Shown here piece by piece: positions 1 through 7,647 of a stretch of 64,000 nucleotides of DNA. The stretch is from Ignavibacteriota bacterium (GTDB lineage Bacteria; Bacteroidota; Ignavibacteria; Ignavibacteriales; Melioribacteraceae): positions 184,002 to 248,001 of the forward strand of contig JABFGH010000005.1 in assembly GCA_013112585.1 (NCBI GenBank). Direction: 5' to 3'. Made by a program: the position numbers and the translations under genes. The notes under the pieces were generated by a model. It made no database searches, was not told where the DNA came from, and worked only from the letters and a program-made list of their open reading frames with translations. Positions within the stretch are counted from its first letter, which is position 1. Every line of letters begins with the position of its first letter.

Positions 1-203
1 ATAAAATTTATACACTTTTACTTTGCATATTATTTTTTATTGCTGGAACTCTATTGTTATTCTTTCCAGATAAAATTACGGGCAAATATATCGAAAATCC
101 TATTTGGTCAGAAAAATATAATGAGAAGAAAATAATTATTGGTGGAATCTCCTGCTTTATTTTTAGTATTCTACTTTTATTAAAGTATTTTGAGGTGATA
201 TAA
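1..203 (+). CDS. 3' end of a small membrane protein gene (partial)
   Basis: An open frame enters from the left edge (reading from base 3) and stops with TAA at 201-203. It encodes about 66 residues: a hydrophobic stretch ending LLLFFPDK, a polar loop ITGKYIENPIWSEKYNEKK, then a second hydrophobic helix before the C-terminus. This implies two membrane helices. I do not recognise the family. It is supported as coding by a second, damaged copy of the same loop at 686-812 (SGTYIEKPIWSKEN). The start lies outside the window. Confidence 0.6.
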   Translation, partial: KIYTLLLCILFFIAGTLLLFFPDKITGKYIENPIWSEKYNEKKIIIGGISCFIFSILLLLKYFEVI

Positions 204-259
204 TAATTATGGGTATCAAGTAATGGTCCGAGACAACCAAGTAAAGGAGAGATTCGAAC

Positions 260-667
260 GTGAATAATTTTGATCATATATTGGCAAGTTTAATGATAAG
301 AAGTGAGACGCTGGAACTCTCTTCGATATCTAAATTACTCAACACAAATGCAACACGTTCTCACCTAAAGGGTGAATTGATGAGTAGAAGAAATCCTCAT
401 TCACAGAAATATGAGAAAAATTTATGGATATTGGAGAGCAAAGTTGAGAAAAAAGATGACATTTATGAACATTTAGCAAACTTGCTAAAATTTATCGAAA
501 ACAATTTGGATAAGTTGAACGGTATCGTTAATCAATGTGAATTTGAAATATCGCTTGGTATATTTATTAAAGGTGAAAATGCCGGCTTTTATCTTGATAA
601 GGATATTATGCAGCGATTAAATAAGATTCCGATTGAATTATTTTTCGACATATATTTTAATGAGTAA
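260..667 (+). CDS. DUF4279 family protein
   Basis: A 135-residue cytoplasmic protein with a GTG start at 260. The purine-rich AAAGGAGAG at 243-251 is the ribosome binding site and decides the start. The pattern fits the DUF4279 family: an N-terminal strand ASLMIRSETLE, a KGE segment after a short helix, W-x-LES in the middle, a long helix (residues 75-95) and a FDIYF strand near the end. DUF4279 members are small proteins often found as possible immunity genes in polymorphic-toxin loci; no toxin is visible here. The assignment is from pattern memory, so the family is moderately sure and the function unknown. Confidence 0.6.
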   Translation: MNNFDHILASLMIRSETLELSSISKLLNTNATRSHLKGELMSRRNPHSQKYEKNLWILESKVEKKDDIYEHLANLLKFIENNLDKLNGIVNQCEFEISLGIFIKGENAGFYLDKDIMQRLNKIPIELFFDIYFNE

Positions 668-685
668 AGTTGAGATTTCATAGGT

Positions 686-812
686 ATTATTTTTGGTACG
701 AATTTAATTTTTTCCCAGATAAATGTCCGGCACTTACATTGAAAAACCGATCTGGTCAAAAGAGAACACCCAAAAATCAAAGAATGAATCCAGTATGAAT
801 ATAATTTATTAA
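686..812 (+). pseudogene. Decayed second copy of the membrane-protein gene at 1-203
   Basis: This stretch repeats the 3' part of the gene at the left edge. CCAGATAAA is followed, after a one-base deletion, by a frame reading SGTYIEKPIWSKENTQKSKN and ending with TAA at 810-812, compared with ITGKYIENPIWSEKYNEKK in the first copy. The frame is broken at about 720-723 and the second membrane helix is replaced by a polar tail. I read it as a fragment left by a tandem duplication. Confidence 0.5.
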
Positions 813-823
813 AGGTGTATCTA

Positions 824-1240
824 ATGTTTTCTAAACGTGTTTTTGCATCATTGATTGATTTAGTTATGGCTTCTCTCCCAGTAATTGTAGTTTTCAGTAG
901 CGAAGGACTTATTAAATATATTCCTTTACTTTCATTTTTATTCTATCTGATTCATACAACTGTATTTCTTTTAATAAATAAAAAACACACAATTGGCGAA
1001 AAACTAATGCGTATTCAGGTTGTTTTTAGTAAAGATTTTAGCAATATAAAAGTACACTTAAGAAATTTGCTTTTTGCAATACTAATTTTTGCTCCTGTAA
1101 TTTCATATAATAGTATTTCTGAATTGATTTTTATGTACATCCCTCTACTATGTTTATTCCCATTTACAGACGAAAAAGAATCAGGTGAGAAGATAAATGG
1201 ACTTGACCTACTGTTCAAGAATCAATACAGAGGAGAATAA
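824..1240 (+). CDS. RDD-family membrane protein
   Basis: About 138 residues with three to four hydrophobic segments. The N-terminus KRVFASLIDLVMASLP carries the R and D of the RDD domain, and HTIGEKLMRIQVV matches the conserved T-x-G-(E/K)-x-L-x-x-(I/L)-x-V block. RDD proteins are small integral membrane proteins of unclear role, some linked to ion transport. I chose ATG at 824 over an in-frame GTG at 815, because AAAGG at 811-815 would overlap a GTG start but is well spaced for the ATG. It follows the decayed gene by 11 bases. Confidence 0.65.
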   Translation: MFSKRVFASLIDLVMASLPVIVVFSSEGLIKYIPLLSFLFYLIHTTVFLLINKKHTIGEKLMRIQVVFSKDFSNIKVHLRNLLFAILIFAPVISYNSISELIFMYIPLLCLFPFTDEKESGEKINGLDLLFKNQYRGE

Positions 1241-1244
1241 TTTT

Positions 1245-1312
1245 TTTTGCTGCTGAGGACCATTCTTCGTCAGTCCAGTAAGTTTAAATACGTGTAAGTT
1301 CAGTGTAATTAA
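1245..1312 (+). repeat. Intergenic repeat, copy A
   Basis: A 68-base tail after the RDD gene. It is nearly the same as 1793-1861 after the next gene; shared words include CATTCTTC, AGTCCA and AAGTTTAAATAC. A shorter third relative with GA(T/G)GACCA(C/T)TC lies at about 2345-2358, after the third gene. Each copy sits just after a stop codon. Confidence 0.6.
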
Positions 1313-1367
1313 TGTGAAGTTTTCTTACTTAATTGAGCGGTAGTTTACGATAGGAAGTAATAATATT

Positions 1368-1790
1368 ATGAGAATTGAAATTCAAAATTCAAAGTCTATT
1401 AATTTAATAAATGATGTTATACATGATCAGTGGTTTAATATACACGATATTAAGTTAGACGACTTAAACGAAATCATTACAATAAAATTCAATTATGAAG
1501 ACCGTATCAATTCAAGAATTATTTATAAGTTTTTAATTCTTAAAAAAGTGAAGATACCTATTAGAAAATATTATTTAAAGATAAATAACGTGAAACTAGT
1601 TGAGCTTGATGATACTGAAAAAGTTGAGTTATACGATTTTAATGCGATTAATTTTCAAGAGGAGGAAAGTCGCATAAAAATTACTACAGGTATCCCACTT
1701 CGGTTTGAACTCGTTGTGGACAAATTTAAGATATCTATCGAAGACTCTGACGACTCTATTAAATGGAAAGAAAAAATAGTATGGTTTTAA
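1368..1790 (+). CDS. Hypothetical protein, 140 residues
   Basis: A small, charged, probably cytoplasmic protein of mixed alpha/beta type with no signal peptide or membrane segment. Alternating hydrophobic residues (for example ITIKFNYED and KFKISIEDSDD) suggest a beta-rich fold. I do not recognise a family. It is flanked on both sides by copies of the same intergenic repeat, which ties it to the neighbouring small genes and is consistent with an array of accessory, possibly immunity-type, genes. The ATG at 1368 follows AGGAAG at 1351-1356. Confidence 0.5.
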   Translation: MRIEIQNSKSINLINDVIHDQWFNIHDIKLDDLNEIITIKFNYEDRINSRIIYKFLILKKVKIPIRKYYLKINNVKLVELDDTEKVELYDFNAINFQEEESRIKITTGIPLRFELVVDKFKISIEDSDDSIKWKEKIVWF

Positions 1791-1792
1791 TT

Positions 1793-1861
1793 TTCTTGGC
1801 TGTTGAGGAACATTCTTCCTAAGTCCAATAAGTTTAAATACTTGCAAGTTCCATGTAATTA
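1793..1861 (+). repeat. Intergenic repeat, copy B
   Basis: The second copy of the tail described at 1245-1312, starting just after the stop codon of the 140-residue gene. It differs from copy A by scattered substitutions but keeps order and length, indicating duplication of gene-plus-tail units followed by divergence of the genes. Confidence 0.6.
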
Positions 1862-1913
1862 TGTTGAGGGATTTATTGTTTAGCAAATTCTAATAAAGCG
1901 AGCGATTAAATTA

Positions 1914-2315
1914 ATGCTGAGAGCATATTATTATATTTATTATAAACTGTTTAAATGGAGAAAAAAACAGCATGGCAATGATATGCCACATTTTTATGCT
2001 TTTCTATTTATGATCTATTTGCAATTCAGCAATTTTGCAGTAATATATTTCATACTTACAATTTTTGATGTTGTCTCTTCTGAGGTTATTTTTGACAGAT
2101 TTGAATTTATTGGGTTTGCATTTGGGTATTTTGCTTTGAATTATTTATTTCTTGTTTATCGAGGGAGGCACAAGAAATTTGTGTCTAGGTTTGAAAAAGA
2201 ATCCTGCCCACAAAATTCGAGGAGAGATTTTTGGTTCAATGTTTATATTTTAATTTCTGTGATTACATTTATTGGAATATTTGTATACGCGCTTTTAACA
2301 ATAAAATTTCGTTAG
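1914..2315 (+). CDS. Hypothetical integral membrane protein, 133 residues
   Basis: Three hydrophobic segments are visible, at about residues 28-52, 63-82 and 108-130, separated by basic loops (GRHKKFVSRFEKE). The N-terminus is aromatic and basic without a cleavable signal. No family is recognised. It closes the row of small genes at the left of the window and is followed by a degenerate relative of the repeat tail at about 2345. Beyond it lies a convergent gene with its own terminator. Confidence 0.5.
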   Translation: MLRAYYYIYYKLFKWRKKQHGNDMPHFYAFLFMIYLQFSNFAVIYFILTIFDVVSSEVIFDRFEFIGFAFGYFALNYLFLVYRGRHKKFVSRFEKESCPQNSRRDFWFNVYILISVITFIGIFVYALLTIKFR

Positions 2316-2378
2316 TTACACTATACAAATTATTTCATGGGTGTCGATGACCACTCATCAATAACTAAAGCAAATAAA

Positions 2379-2404
2379 AAACCCATTCAAAATAGAATGG
2401 GTTT
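2379..2404 (-). terminator. Terminator of the BFN-nuclease gene
   Basis: AAACCCATTC (2379-2388) pairs perfectly with GAATGGGTTT (2395-2404) around a 6-base loop. On the minus strand the stem runs into TTTTTTATTT, a rho-independent terminator shape placed 26 bases past the stop of the minus-strand gene. Confidence 0.8.
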
Positions 2405-2429
2405 CAAGTAATAAATATCTGTGCGAAAT

Positions 2430-3023
2430 CTAATTTATATTTCCTTTCAGCCTTTTAATCTCGTCACGTAATTTTGCAGCCCGCTCATAATCTTCCTTAT
2501 CAAGTGCTTCTCTTAATTGGTCTTGCAAAGAGGCAGCTTTAGTTTCAGGTGTCTGCTTTTTAGGCGGACCTTCTGTGGTTTCTTCCTTTGTCTTAAACTC
2601 ATCTTCAGTTTCTTCACTCGGTACAAAGGAAGCCACTTTCATTATTTCTTCGGCTACATAAAGGGGGGCTTGACTTCTGACCGCCAACGCAATTGCGTCG
2701 CTCGGTCGGCTGTCTATTTGATTTGCCATTGTAGAAACTTCAAGATTTATCTTAGCATAAAAAGTATTTTCTTTCAACTCATCAATTACAACTTCAGTAA
2801 TTGTTGCTCCCAAATTATCAATTAAGTTTTTTAACAGATCATGAGTTAGAGGTCTTGGCGGTTTTATGCCTTCCATCTCTAAAGCAATTGATTGAGCTTC
2901 GAAGGCGCCAATAATGATCGGCAGTCTTCTATTACCGTAAGTTTCTTTAAGCAGCAATGCGTAAGCACCGCCGGTTGACGGACTTGATGAAAGTCCTAAT
3001 ATTTCTACTTCTACTTTATCCAA
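2430..3023 (-). CDS. Bifunctional nuclease (BFN/DUF151) domain protein with UVR motif
   Basis: 197 residues. Residues 1-135 are the BFN (DUF151) domain: the start VEVEILGLSSSPSTGGAYAL, the PIIIGAFEAQSIALEMEG block and the RPSDAIALAVRSQAPLYVAEE block are all typical. After a charged linker the C-terminus (LREALDKEDYERAAKLRDEI) is a UvrB/UvrC-type UVR helical hairpin, used for protein contacts. Members have been described as nucleases in a few systems; the in vivo role in bacteria is not settled. The gene lies 20 bases after etfA on the same strand, so it may share its transcript, and has its own terminator. Confidence 0.85.
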   Translation of the reverse strand: MDKVEVEILGLSSSPSTGGAYALLLKETYGNRRLPIIIGAFEAQSIALEMEGIKPPRPLTHDLLKNLIDNLGATITEVVIDELKENTFYAKINLEVSTMANQIDSRPSDAIALAVRSQAPLYVAEEIMKVASFVPSEETEDEFKTKEETTEGPPKKQTPETKAASLQDQLREALDKEDYERAAKLRDEIKRLKGNIN

Positions 3024-3043
3024 AATTTATCATTTCCTAAAAA

Positions 3044-4003
3044 TTATTTTTTCAATTCTTCAATCAAAGCAGGCACAACCTCAAAAACATCGCCGGCAAT
3101 TCCATAATCTGCAACCTGAAATATCGGTGCATCTTTATCTTTATTAATAGCCACAATGTATTTAGATGACCGCATACCGGCAAGGTGCTGAATTGCTCCT
3201 GAAATTCCTAACGCAACATAAAGAGTAGGGGAAACGGTTTTACCGGTTTGACCAACCTGCTCATTATGAGGTCTCCATCCGGCATCAACTACAGCTCGCG
3301 ATGCACCAACAGCCGCACCAAGCTGCGCTGCTAATTCTTCAACAAGTTTAAAGTTATCAGGTTCCTTTAAACCTCTACCGCCGGAAACAATAATGTCGGC
3401 TTCTGCAACATCCAATTTATCGGCAGATTTTTTAAGCTCAACAACTTTGCAGTTTAGTTTAGGATCGCTAACTTCAACAACATTAACTTCTGCTTTATCG
3501 CCGGTTGGTTCTCCCGGTTTAAAAACATTCGGGCGAATCGTAAATATTTTTTTATCGCCATTTACATTTACATTAATCAACGCTTTACCAGCATAAACTG
3601 GACGAAGAGCTTTTACATTTTCACCTTCAAATTCAAAATTGGTGCAGTCAACAGCAATACCCGCATTAATTTTTACCGCAGTTAATGGTGCAAGGTCTTT
3701 ACCCATTGCACTATTTGAAAATATCAATACGTCACTGCCTGTTTCCTCTGCATGTTTCGCCAATAGATCAGCATAAGCGGAGTTTGAATAGTTTGCTAAG
3801 TCAGTATTTTTATAATGTGTAACTTTATTAATACCATATCCGCCTATTGTATCTAAGCCTTCAACATCGTTACCAATACAAATAGCTTCAGCTTGCGAGC
3901 TTAATTTATTTGCAAAATCGGCTGCAATTTTTACAGCTTCAAATGATGACTTTTTAATTTGTCCGTTTCTCTGTTCAATAAATACTAATATATTTTTTGC
4001 CAT
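3044..4003 (-). CDS. etfA: Electron transfer flavoprotein subunit alpha
   Basis: 319 residues, the usual EtfA length. The N-terminal half is the alpha/beta nucleotide-like domain. The C-terminal half is the FAD-binding domain, seen in SGGRGL, GASRAVVDAGW, QVGQTGKTVSPTLYVALGISGAIQHLAGM and the final VADYGIAGD. It forms a heterodimer with EtfB and passes electrons from acyl-CoA or other dehydrogenases to the quinone pool or, in bifurcating types, to ferredoxin. It follows etfB by 9 bases. No ETF:quinone oxidoreductase or dehydrogenase is next to it here. Confidence 0.95.
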   Translation of the reverse strand: MAKNILVFIEQRNGQIKKSSFEAVKIAADFANKLSSQAEAICIGNDVEGLDTIGGYGINKVTHYKNTDLANYSNSAYADLLAKHAEETGSDVLIFSNSAMGKDLAPLTAVKINAGIAVDCTNFEFEGENVKALRPVYAGKALINVNVNGDKKIFTIRPNVFKPGEPTGDKAEVNVVEVSDPKLNCKVVELKKSADKLDVAEADIIVSGGRGLKEPDNFKLVEELAAQLGAAVGASRAVVDAGWRPHNEQVGQTGKTVSPTLYVALGISGAIQHLAGMRSSKYIVAINKDKDAPIFQVADYGIAGDVFEVVPALIEELKK

Positions 4004-4012
4004 TTTTTCCCC

Positions 4013-4759
4013 TTAAATAACTTTAGCTTCTTCTTTTAATAAACGAACTAACTCCGGTACGGCGGATGAATCTGTACCAACAATTTTACCCGGTTCTTTC
4101 GGTGCCGGTTTTTTCATTTCAAGTATTTCAACACTATTTTCAGAAACTGCGGCATCTTTCTCTTCAATCGTTTTTCGCTTAGCAGCCATTATACCTTTTA
4201 GTGCAGCATATCTTGGTTCGTTCAAACCCTTTTGGCAAGTGATAACTGCCGGTAATGAAGTTTCAATAACTTCACGTCCGCCTTCAATTTCTCTTTCGGC
4301 TGTAATTTTTTCGCCGTCAAGTTTCAGATCAACCGCAACGGAAACGCAGTTATAGCCGAGCATTTCAGCGGTTAATTGTCCTACAATTGAATTATCGTAA
4401 TCAACGGATTGTTTACCGAAAAATACAATCTGTGCATCTTGTGCTTTTATTTCTTCAGCTAAAGCTTTTGCAACGCCAACGGAATCTCTGTAATTATCAT
4501 CCTTCAATAAAACTCCGCTATCGGCTCCCATTGCAAGGGCTTTTCTTATTGATTCTTTATTATTATCGGGACCCACACTAACGACCACAACATCCCCGCC
4601 TTGTGCTTCCTTTGTTTTAAGTGCTTCCTCAACCGCAATTTCATCATAAGGATTTAAAACGTACGTTACACCGTTTGCATCAATAGTCTTGTTATCAGAA
4701 CCAACGACAATTTTTGTTGCCGTATCAGGTACGTGACTCACACAAACAACTATTTTCAT
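4013..4759 (-). CDS. etfB: Electron transfer flavoprotein subunit beta
   Basis: 248 residues. It starts MKIVVCVSHVPDTATKI and contains NPYDEIAVEEAL, VGPDNNKESIRKALAMGAD and the signature region SLPAVITCQKGLNEPRYAALKGIMAAKRK, all typical of EtfB. It partners EtfA encoded immediately downstream. The ATG at 4759 is preceded by a strong GGAGGA on the minus strand. The C-terminal 50 residues (KEEAKVI end) are the arm that wraps the alpha subunit in known structures. Confidence 0.95.
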   Translation of the reverse strand: MKIVVCVSHVPDTATKIVVGSDNKTIDANGVTYVLNPYDEIAVEEALKTKEAQGGDVVVVSVGPDNNKESIRKALAMGADSGVLLKDDNYRDSVGVAKALAEEIKAQDAQIVFFGKQSVDYDNSIVGQLTAEMLGYNCVSVAVDLKLDGEKITAEREIEGGREVIETSLPAVITCQKGLNEPRYAALKGIMAAKRKTIEEKDAAVSENSVEILEMKKPAPKEPGKIVGTDSSAVPELVRLLKEEAKVI

Positions 4760-4896
4760 TTTTCCTCCATAATTTCAATACTGTTAATGTTTTTCAAATT
4801 GCTTATACATAACTTAAATTTGAAAACTCAATATATTAAAATTTATTTTTTTATTACAATTTTATAAATTTGACAACAAAATTACTTATAATAATT

Positions 4897-5184
4897 ATGA
4901 CATTAGAAAAACCCGACAGAGCCTTAGAACCTGAATTTGAAGAAGAGACCAGCGTTGAGATTGAAAGTAGAGTTATATTGTTCAATGATGACTGGCATAC
5001 TTTTGATGAAGTTATTGAACAATTAATTAAAGCGGTTAATTGTTCTTTTGATGTCGCAAGGGGATTTGCATTTGAAGTTCATGTAAAAGGTAAGGCTGTA
5101 GTATTTACAGGGGATTTACAGAAATGTTTACGTGTTTCTTCAGTTTTAGAAGAAATTGCACTTCACACACAAATCGTATCATAA
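4897..5184 (+). CDS. clpS: ClpS-like ATP-dependent Clp protease adaptor
   Basis: 95 residues from the ATG at 4897. The core VILFNDDWHTFDEVIEQL holds the NDD motif that contacts the N-terminal amino group of N-degron substrates, and EVHVKGKAVVFTG holds the conserved His and Gly. ClpS delivers N-end-rule proteins to ClpA/ClpC-ClpP. The acidic N-terminal extension (LEPEFEEETSVEIES) is the flexible arm that reaches into the Clp pore. An upstream in-frame TTG at 4870 exists but lacks a ribosome binding site. The gene stands alone, divergent from etfB. Confidence 0.85.
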   Translation: MTLEKPDRALEPEFEEETSVEIESRVILFNDDWHTFDEVIEQLIKAVNCSFDVARGFAFEVHVKGKAVVFTGDLQKCLRVSSVLEEIALHTQIVS

Positions 5185-5327
5185 ATTATCATTTTAAATT
5201 TTTGCCTTTTTTAATCGAAAAAGTAAACTTTTCTCTTAATTTCTTCAAAAGTTAAAAATCATACAAAGGCATAAAAATTGATGAATCACTTTTGAGAAGA
5301 GAGATTATCAATTAAAATAAAATTAAA

Positions 5328-6431
5328 ATGAAAAAGCTAATAATCACAAACCTTGGGATTATGCTGCTTCTGATGCTGTTTTCCTGCGAAACAGTTGATC
5401 AGAATATTGAAGAGGAATTAAACGCAGACATACCGGAAGACCCCACTGAAATTACACTCCCTAATCCGGCATTTAATAATATTGAGCCGGCAGCATCTGT
5501 ATCTGTTTCATCCATGAATGAAAAAAGAATGCAGCTTAACATATTAGATCTAAGGCATCCGCAAACTAACATACCTATTAAGCTGAATTACAATTCTGAT
5601 CAACCCGAACTATCAAACATATTTATTGCCGAAGATGGACTGCTTAAAGGATTGAAAATCTCGCAGGCAAGCCCCGAAAATGTAAAAGTTATTGATATAG
5701 TTTTTGCAGTTGATAACTCCGCCAGCATGGAACAGGAGAATGATATAATTGCACCGAACATTTTAGACTTTGCAAACTTTTTAATCAACAGCGGTTTGGA
5801 TGTTAGATTTGGTGTAGTTGGTTATGTAGCAAGAGTTTCGGGCGCTTTAAATTTTACCGACTTGAATACATTAACAGAATATTTAACAAAAGGCTGGGGT
5901 GTTGAAAGAACACGGGGGTTCGGAGGGCACGATAGTACAACGCTGGCGAACAACTCATTTCTTTTTGCTGATGGCACCGATGCACCAACTGTGCAAAATG
6001 GAATTGTCGGGATTTTATTTGCAGATACATATTTTAACTGGCGGACAAATGCCAGCCGTGTATTCATTAATTTTACCGATGATGGAATTCATTCCAACGG
6101 AAAAAAATGGAACATTGAACATTTGTGCAGAAGCATTGCAGGCAAAGCTACAGTCCATTCCGTTTTTTCTCAGGATACATCACTCGTTGCCTGGAGTAAT
6201 TTAGTTGAAAGACCCTGGCAGATGAGCGAATGCACCGCCGGCAGTGCGTTATTTGTGCAGCCAAATCAGAACTTATTGAATTTAGCATCACTGCCTGTTA
6301 CACAAGTTCTTAAAAACAGCTACAAGATTGAGTTTAGGAAGAATGACGATAATGTAGCCGAAAGAGTTATTGAATTGCTGATCCGTACTTCGGATGCCGA
6401 TGGGTATAAGCAGTTTAATGTTACTTATTAA
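5328..6431 (+). CDS. VWA-domain lipoprotein
   Basis: 367 residues. The N-terminus MKKLIITNLGIMLLLMLFSC is a lipoprotein signal peptide with LFSC as lipobox. From about residue 120 a von Willebrand A domain begins: VIDIVFAVDNSASMEQ carries the DxSxS metal-binding (MIDAS) motif, and NFTDDGIHSNG probably supplies the later MIDAS aspartate. It is likely a cell-surface or periplasmic metal-dependent binding protein; the ligand is unknown. It is a single gene, with about 100 bases to its next neighbour. Confidence 0.8.
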   Translation: MKKLIITNLGIMLLLMLFSCETVDQNIEEELNADIPEDPTEITLPNPAFNNIEPAASVSVSSMNEKRMQLNILDLRHPQTNIPIKLNYNSDQPELSNIFIAEDGLLKGLKISQASPENVKVIDIVFAVDNSASMEQENDIIAPNILDFANFLINSGLDVRFGVVGYVARVSGALNFTDLNTLTEYLTKGWGVERTRGFGGHDSTTLANNSFLFADGTDAPTVQNGIVGILFADTYFNWRTNASRVFINFTDDGIHSNGKKWNIEHLCRSIAGKATVHSVFSQDTSLVAWSNLVERPWQMSECTAGSALFVQPNQNLLNLASLPVTQVLKNSYKIEFRKNDDNVAERVIELLIRTSDADGYKQFNVTY

Positions 6432-6538
6432 ACATAAATGAAAAAATTCAAATAATATTTTTCTTTATCCCGTTATTCCTATAATATTTCTCTTAATAAT
6501 TGTATTTTTAATTTTTGAAAAATAATTAAAAGAGAAAT

Positions 6539-7621
6539 ATGCAGATAGGATTAGTTGGATTACAGTACACGGGTAAAACTACATTATTCAATACAATTGC
6601 AGGTAAAGAAACCGACATCAGTGCGGGTTTGAAAGAAGAAGCCTCTATTGAAGTTGTAAAGGTGCCTGATGAACGCTTGGATAAACTCACCGAAATATTT
6701 AATCCGAAGAAACAAGTTAATGCAACGATTGAAGTATTTGATTTTCCGGGTCTCCGCATGTCGGACGATGGGAAAATGAATATCACAAATGCTTTTTTAA
6801 ATAGTGTAAAAGATAACGACGCAATTTTTTATGTAGTTCGTCAATTCAAAAATGATGCTGTGCCTCATCCTAAAAATGAAATCAATCCCCTTAAAGATAT
6901 TCAATATCTCGATGAAGAATTTTTATTGTATGACCTGGATTTTCTTGAAAGAAGAATTGAGAAGCTTAAAAGAGATGTAATGAAGATCAAGGATGACAAA
7001 CTCAAAAAGGAACTCCCCTTAATTGAAAAATGTTTGAAACATGCAGAGGAGGAAAAGCCGCTGCGAACATTATACCTTGATGAGAACGAACGAAAGTTAT
7101 TATCGGGCTACCAGCTAATTACCTTAAAGCCCCTTGCAATTGCAATAAATTTAGATGAAGATTCGATCGGTGAAGAAGAGAAAATTATTAATGAAGTAAA
7201 AGAAAATTTAATTGATAAAGAAATTTTAGTAATACCGTTCTTTGCAAAAATTGAAAATGAATTAGCCTCGCTTAGCGAGGAAGACCGCATGACCTTTATG
7301 GAAGATTACGGCATCAAAGAATCTGCGTTATCAAAAATTTTAAGAACCGCTTATAATATTTTAGGATTAAATTCATTCTTTACAGTCGGTGAAGATGAAT
7401 GCCGTGCCTGGACGATAAAAGAAAACTTCACTGCACAGCAGGCTGCGGGTGTAATTCACACAGACTTTTTCAATAAGTTTATCCGTGCGGAGGTTGTTCA
7501 TTACGAAGATTTTATAAAACATGGTTCATTCAGCAAGTGCAAGGATGAAGGTGTTTGGCGATTGGAGGGTAAGGAGTATTTAGTTGAAGACGGCGATATA
7601 ATGAATATCAGACACAGTTAA
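6539..7621 (+). CDS. YchF-like (Obg-class) GTPase with DUF933/TGS C-terminus
   Basis: 360 residues. The P-loop is GLQYTGKTT (residues 7-15), where YchF normally has GLPNVGKST. Switch II reads DFPGLRMSD rather than D-x-A-G-L-V. A coiled-coil insert (about 135-190) and a C-terminal TGS-like region (FFTVGEDECRAWTI ... EYLVEDGDIMNIRHS) have the order seen in YchF. YchF/OLA1 proteins bind ribosomes and often prefer ATP over GTP. The altered P-loop and switch suggest a divergent paralogue, so I do not give the symbol ychF. It begins 27 bases before pepD, probably in one operon. Confidence 0.8.
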   Translation: MQIGLVGLQYTGKTTLFNTIAGKETDISAGLKEEASIEVVKVPDERLDKLTEIFNPKKQVNATIEVFDFPGLRMSDDGKMNITNAFLNSVKDNDAIFYVVRQFKNDAVPHPKNEINPLKDIQYLDEEFLLYDLDFLERRIEKLKRDVMKIKDDKLKKELPLIEKCLKHAEEEKPLRTLYLDENERKLLSGYQLITLKPLAIAINLDEDSIGEEEKIINEVKENLIDKEILVIPFFAKIENELASLSEEDRMTFMEDYGIKESALSKILRTAYNILGLNSFFTVGEDECRAWTIKENFTAQQAAGVIHTDFFNKFIRAEVVHYEDFIKHGSFSKCKDEGVWRLEGKEYLVEDGDIMNIRHS

Positions 7622-7647
7622 TTTCTATAAAATTAAAAGGAGAAGTT

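Noticed and set aside
8..277. Minus-strand open frame of 89 codons at the left edge
   Set aside because: It runs opposite a plus-strand frame supported by a second, related copy (686-812), and its residues show no protein-like pattern.
1..2360. Integron cassette array
   Set aside because: Small genes with repeated tails suggested attC sites, but no GTTRRRY/RYYYAAC ends or imperfect-palindrome structure could be found in the tails, and no integrase is present.
4870..4896. TTG start giving ClpS ten extra residues
   Set aside because: There is no ribosome binding site, and the extra MTTKLLIII stretch is unlike ClpS. TTGACA/TATAAT words here have only 11 bases between them, too short for a promoter.
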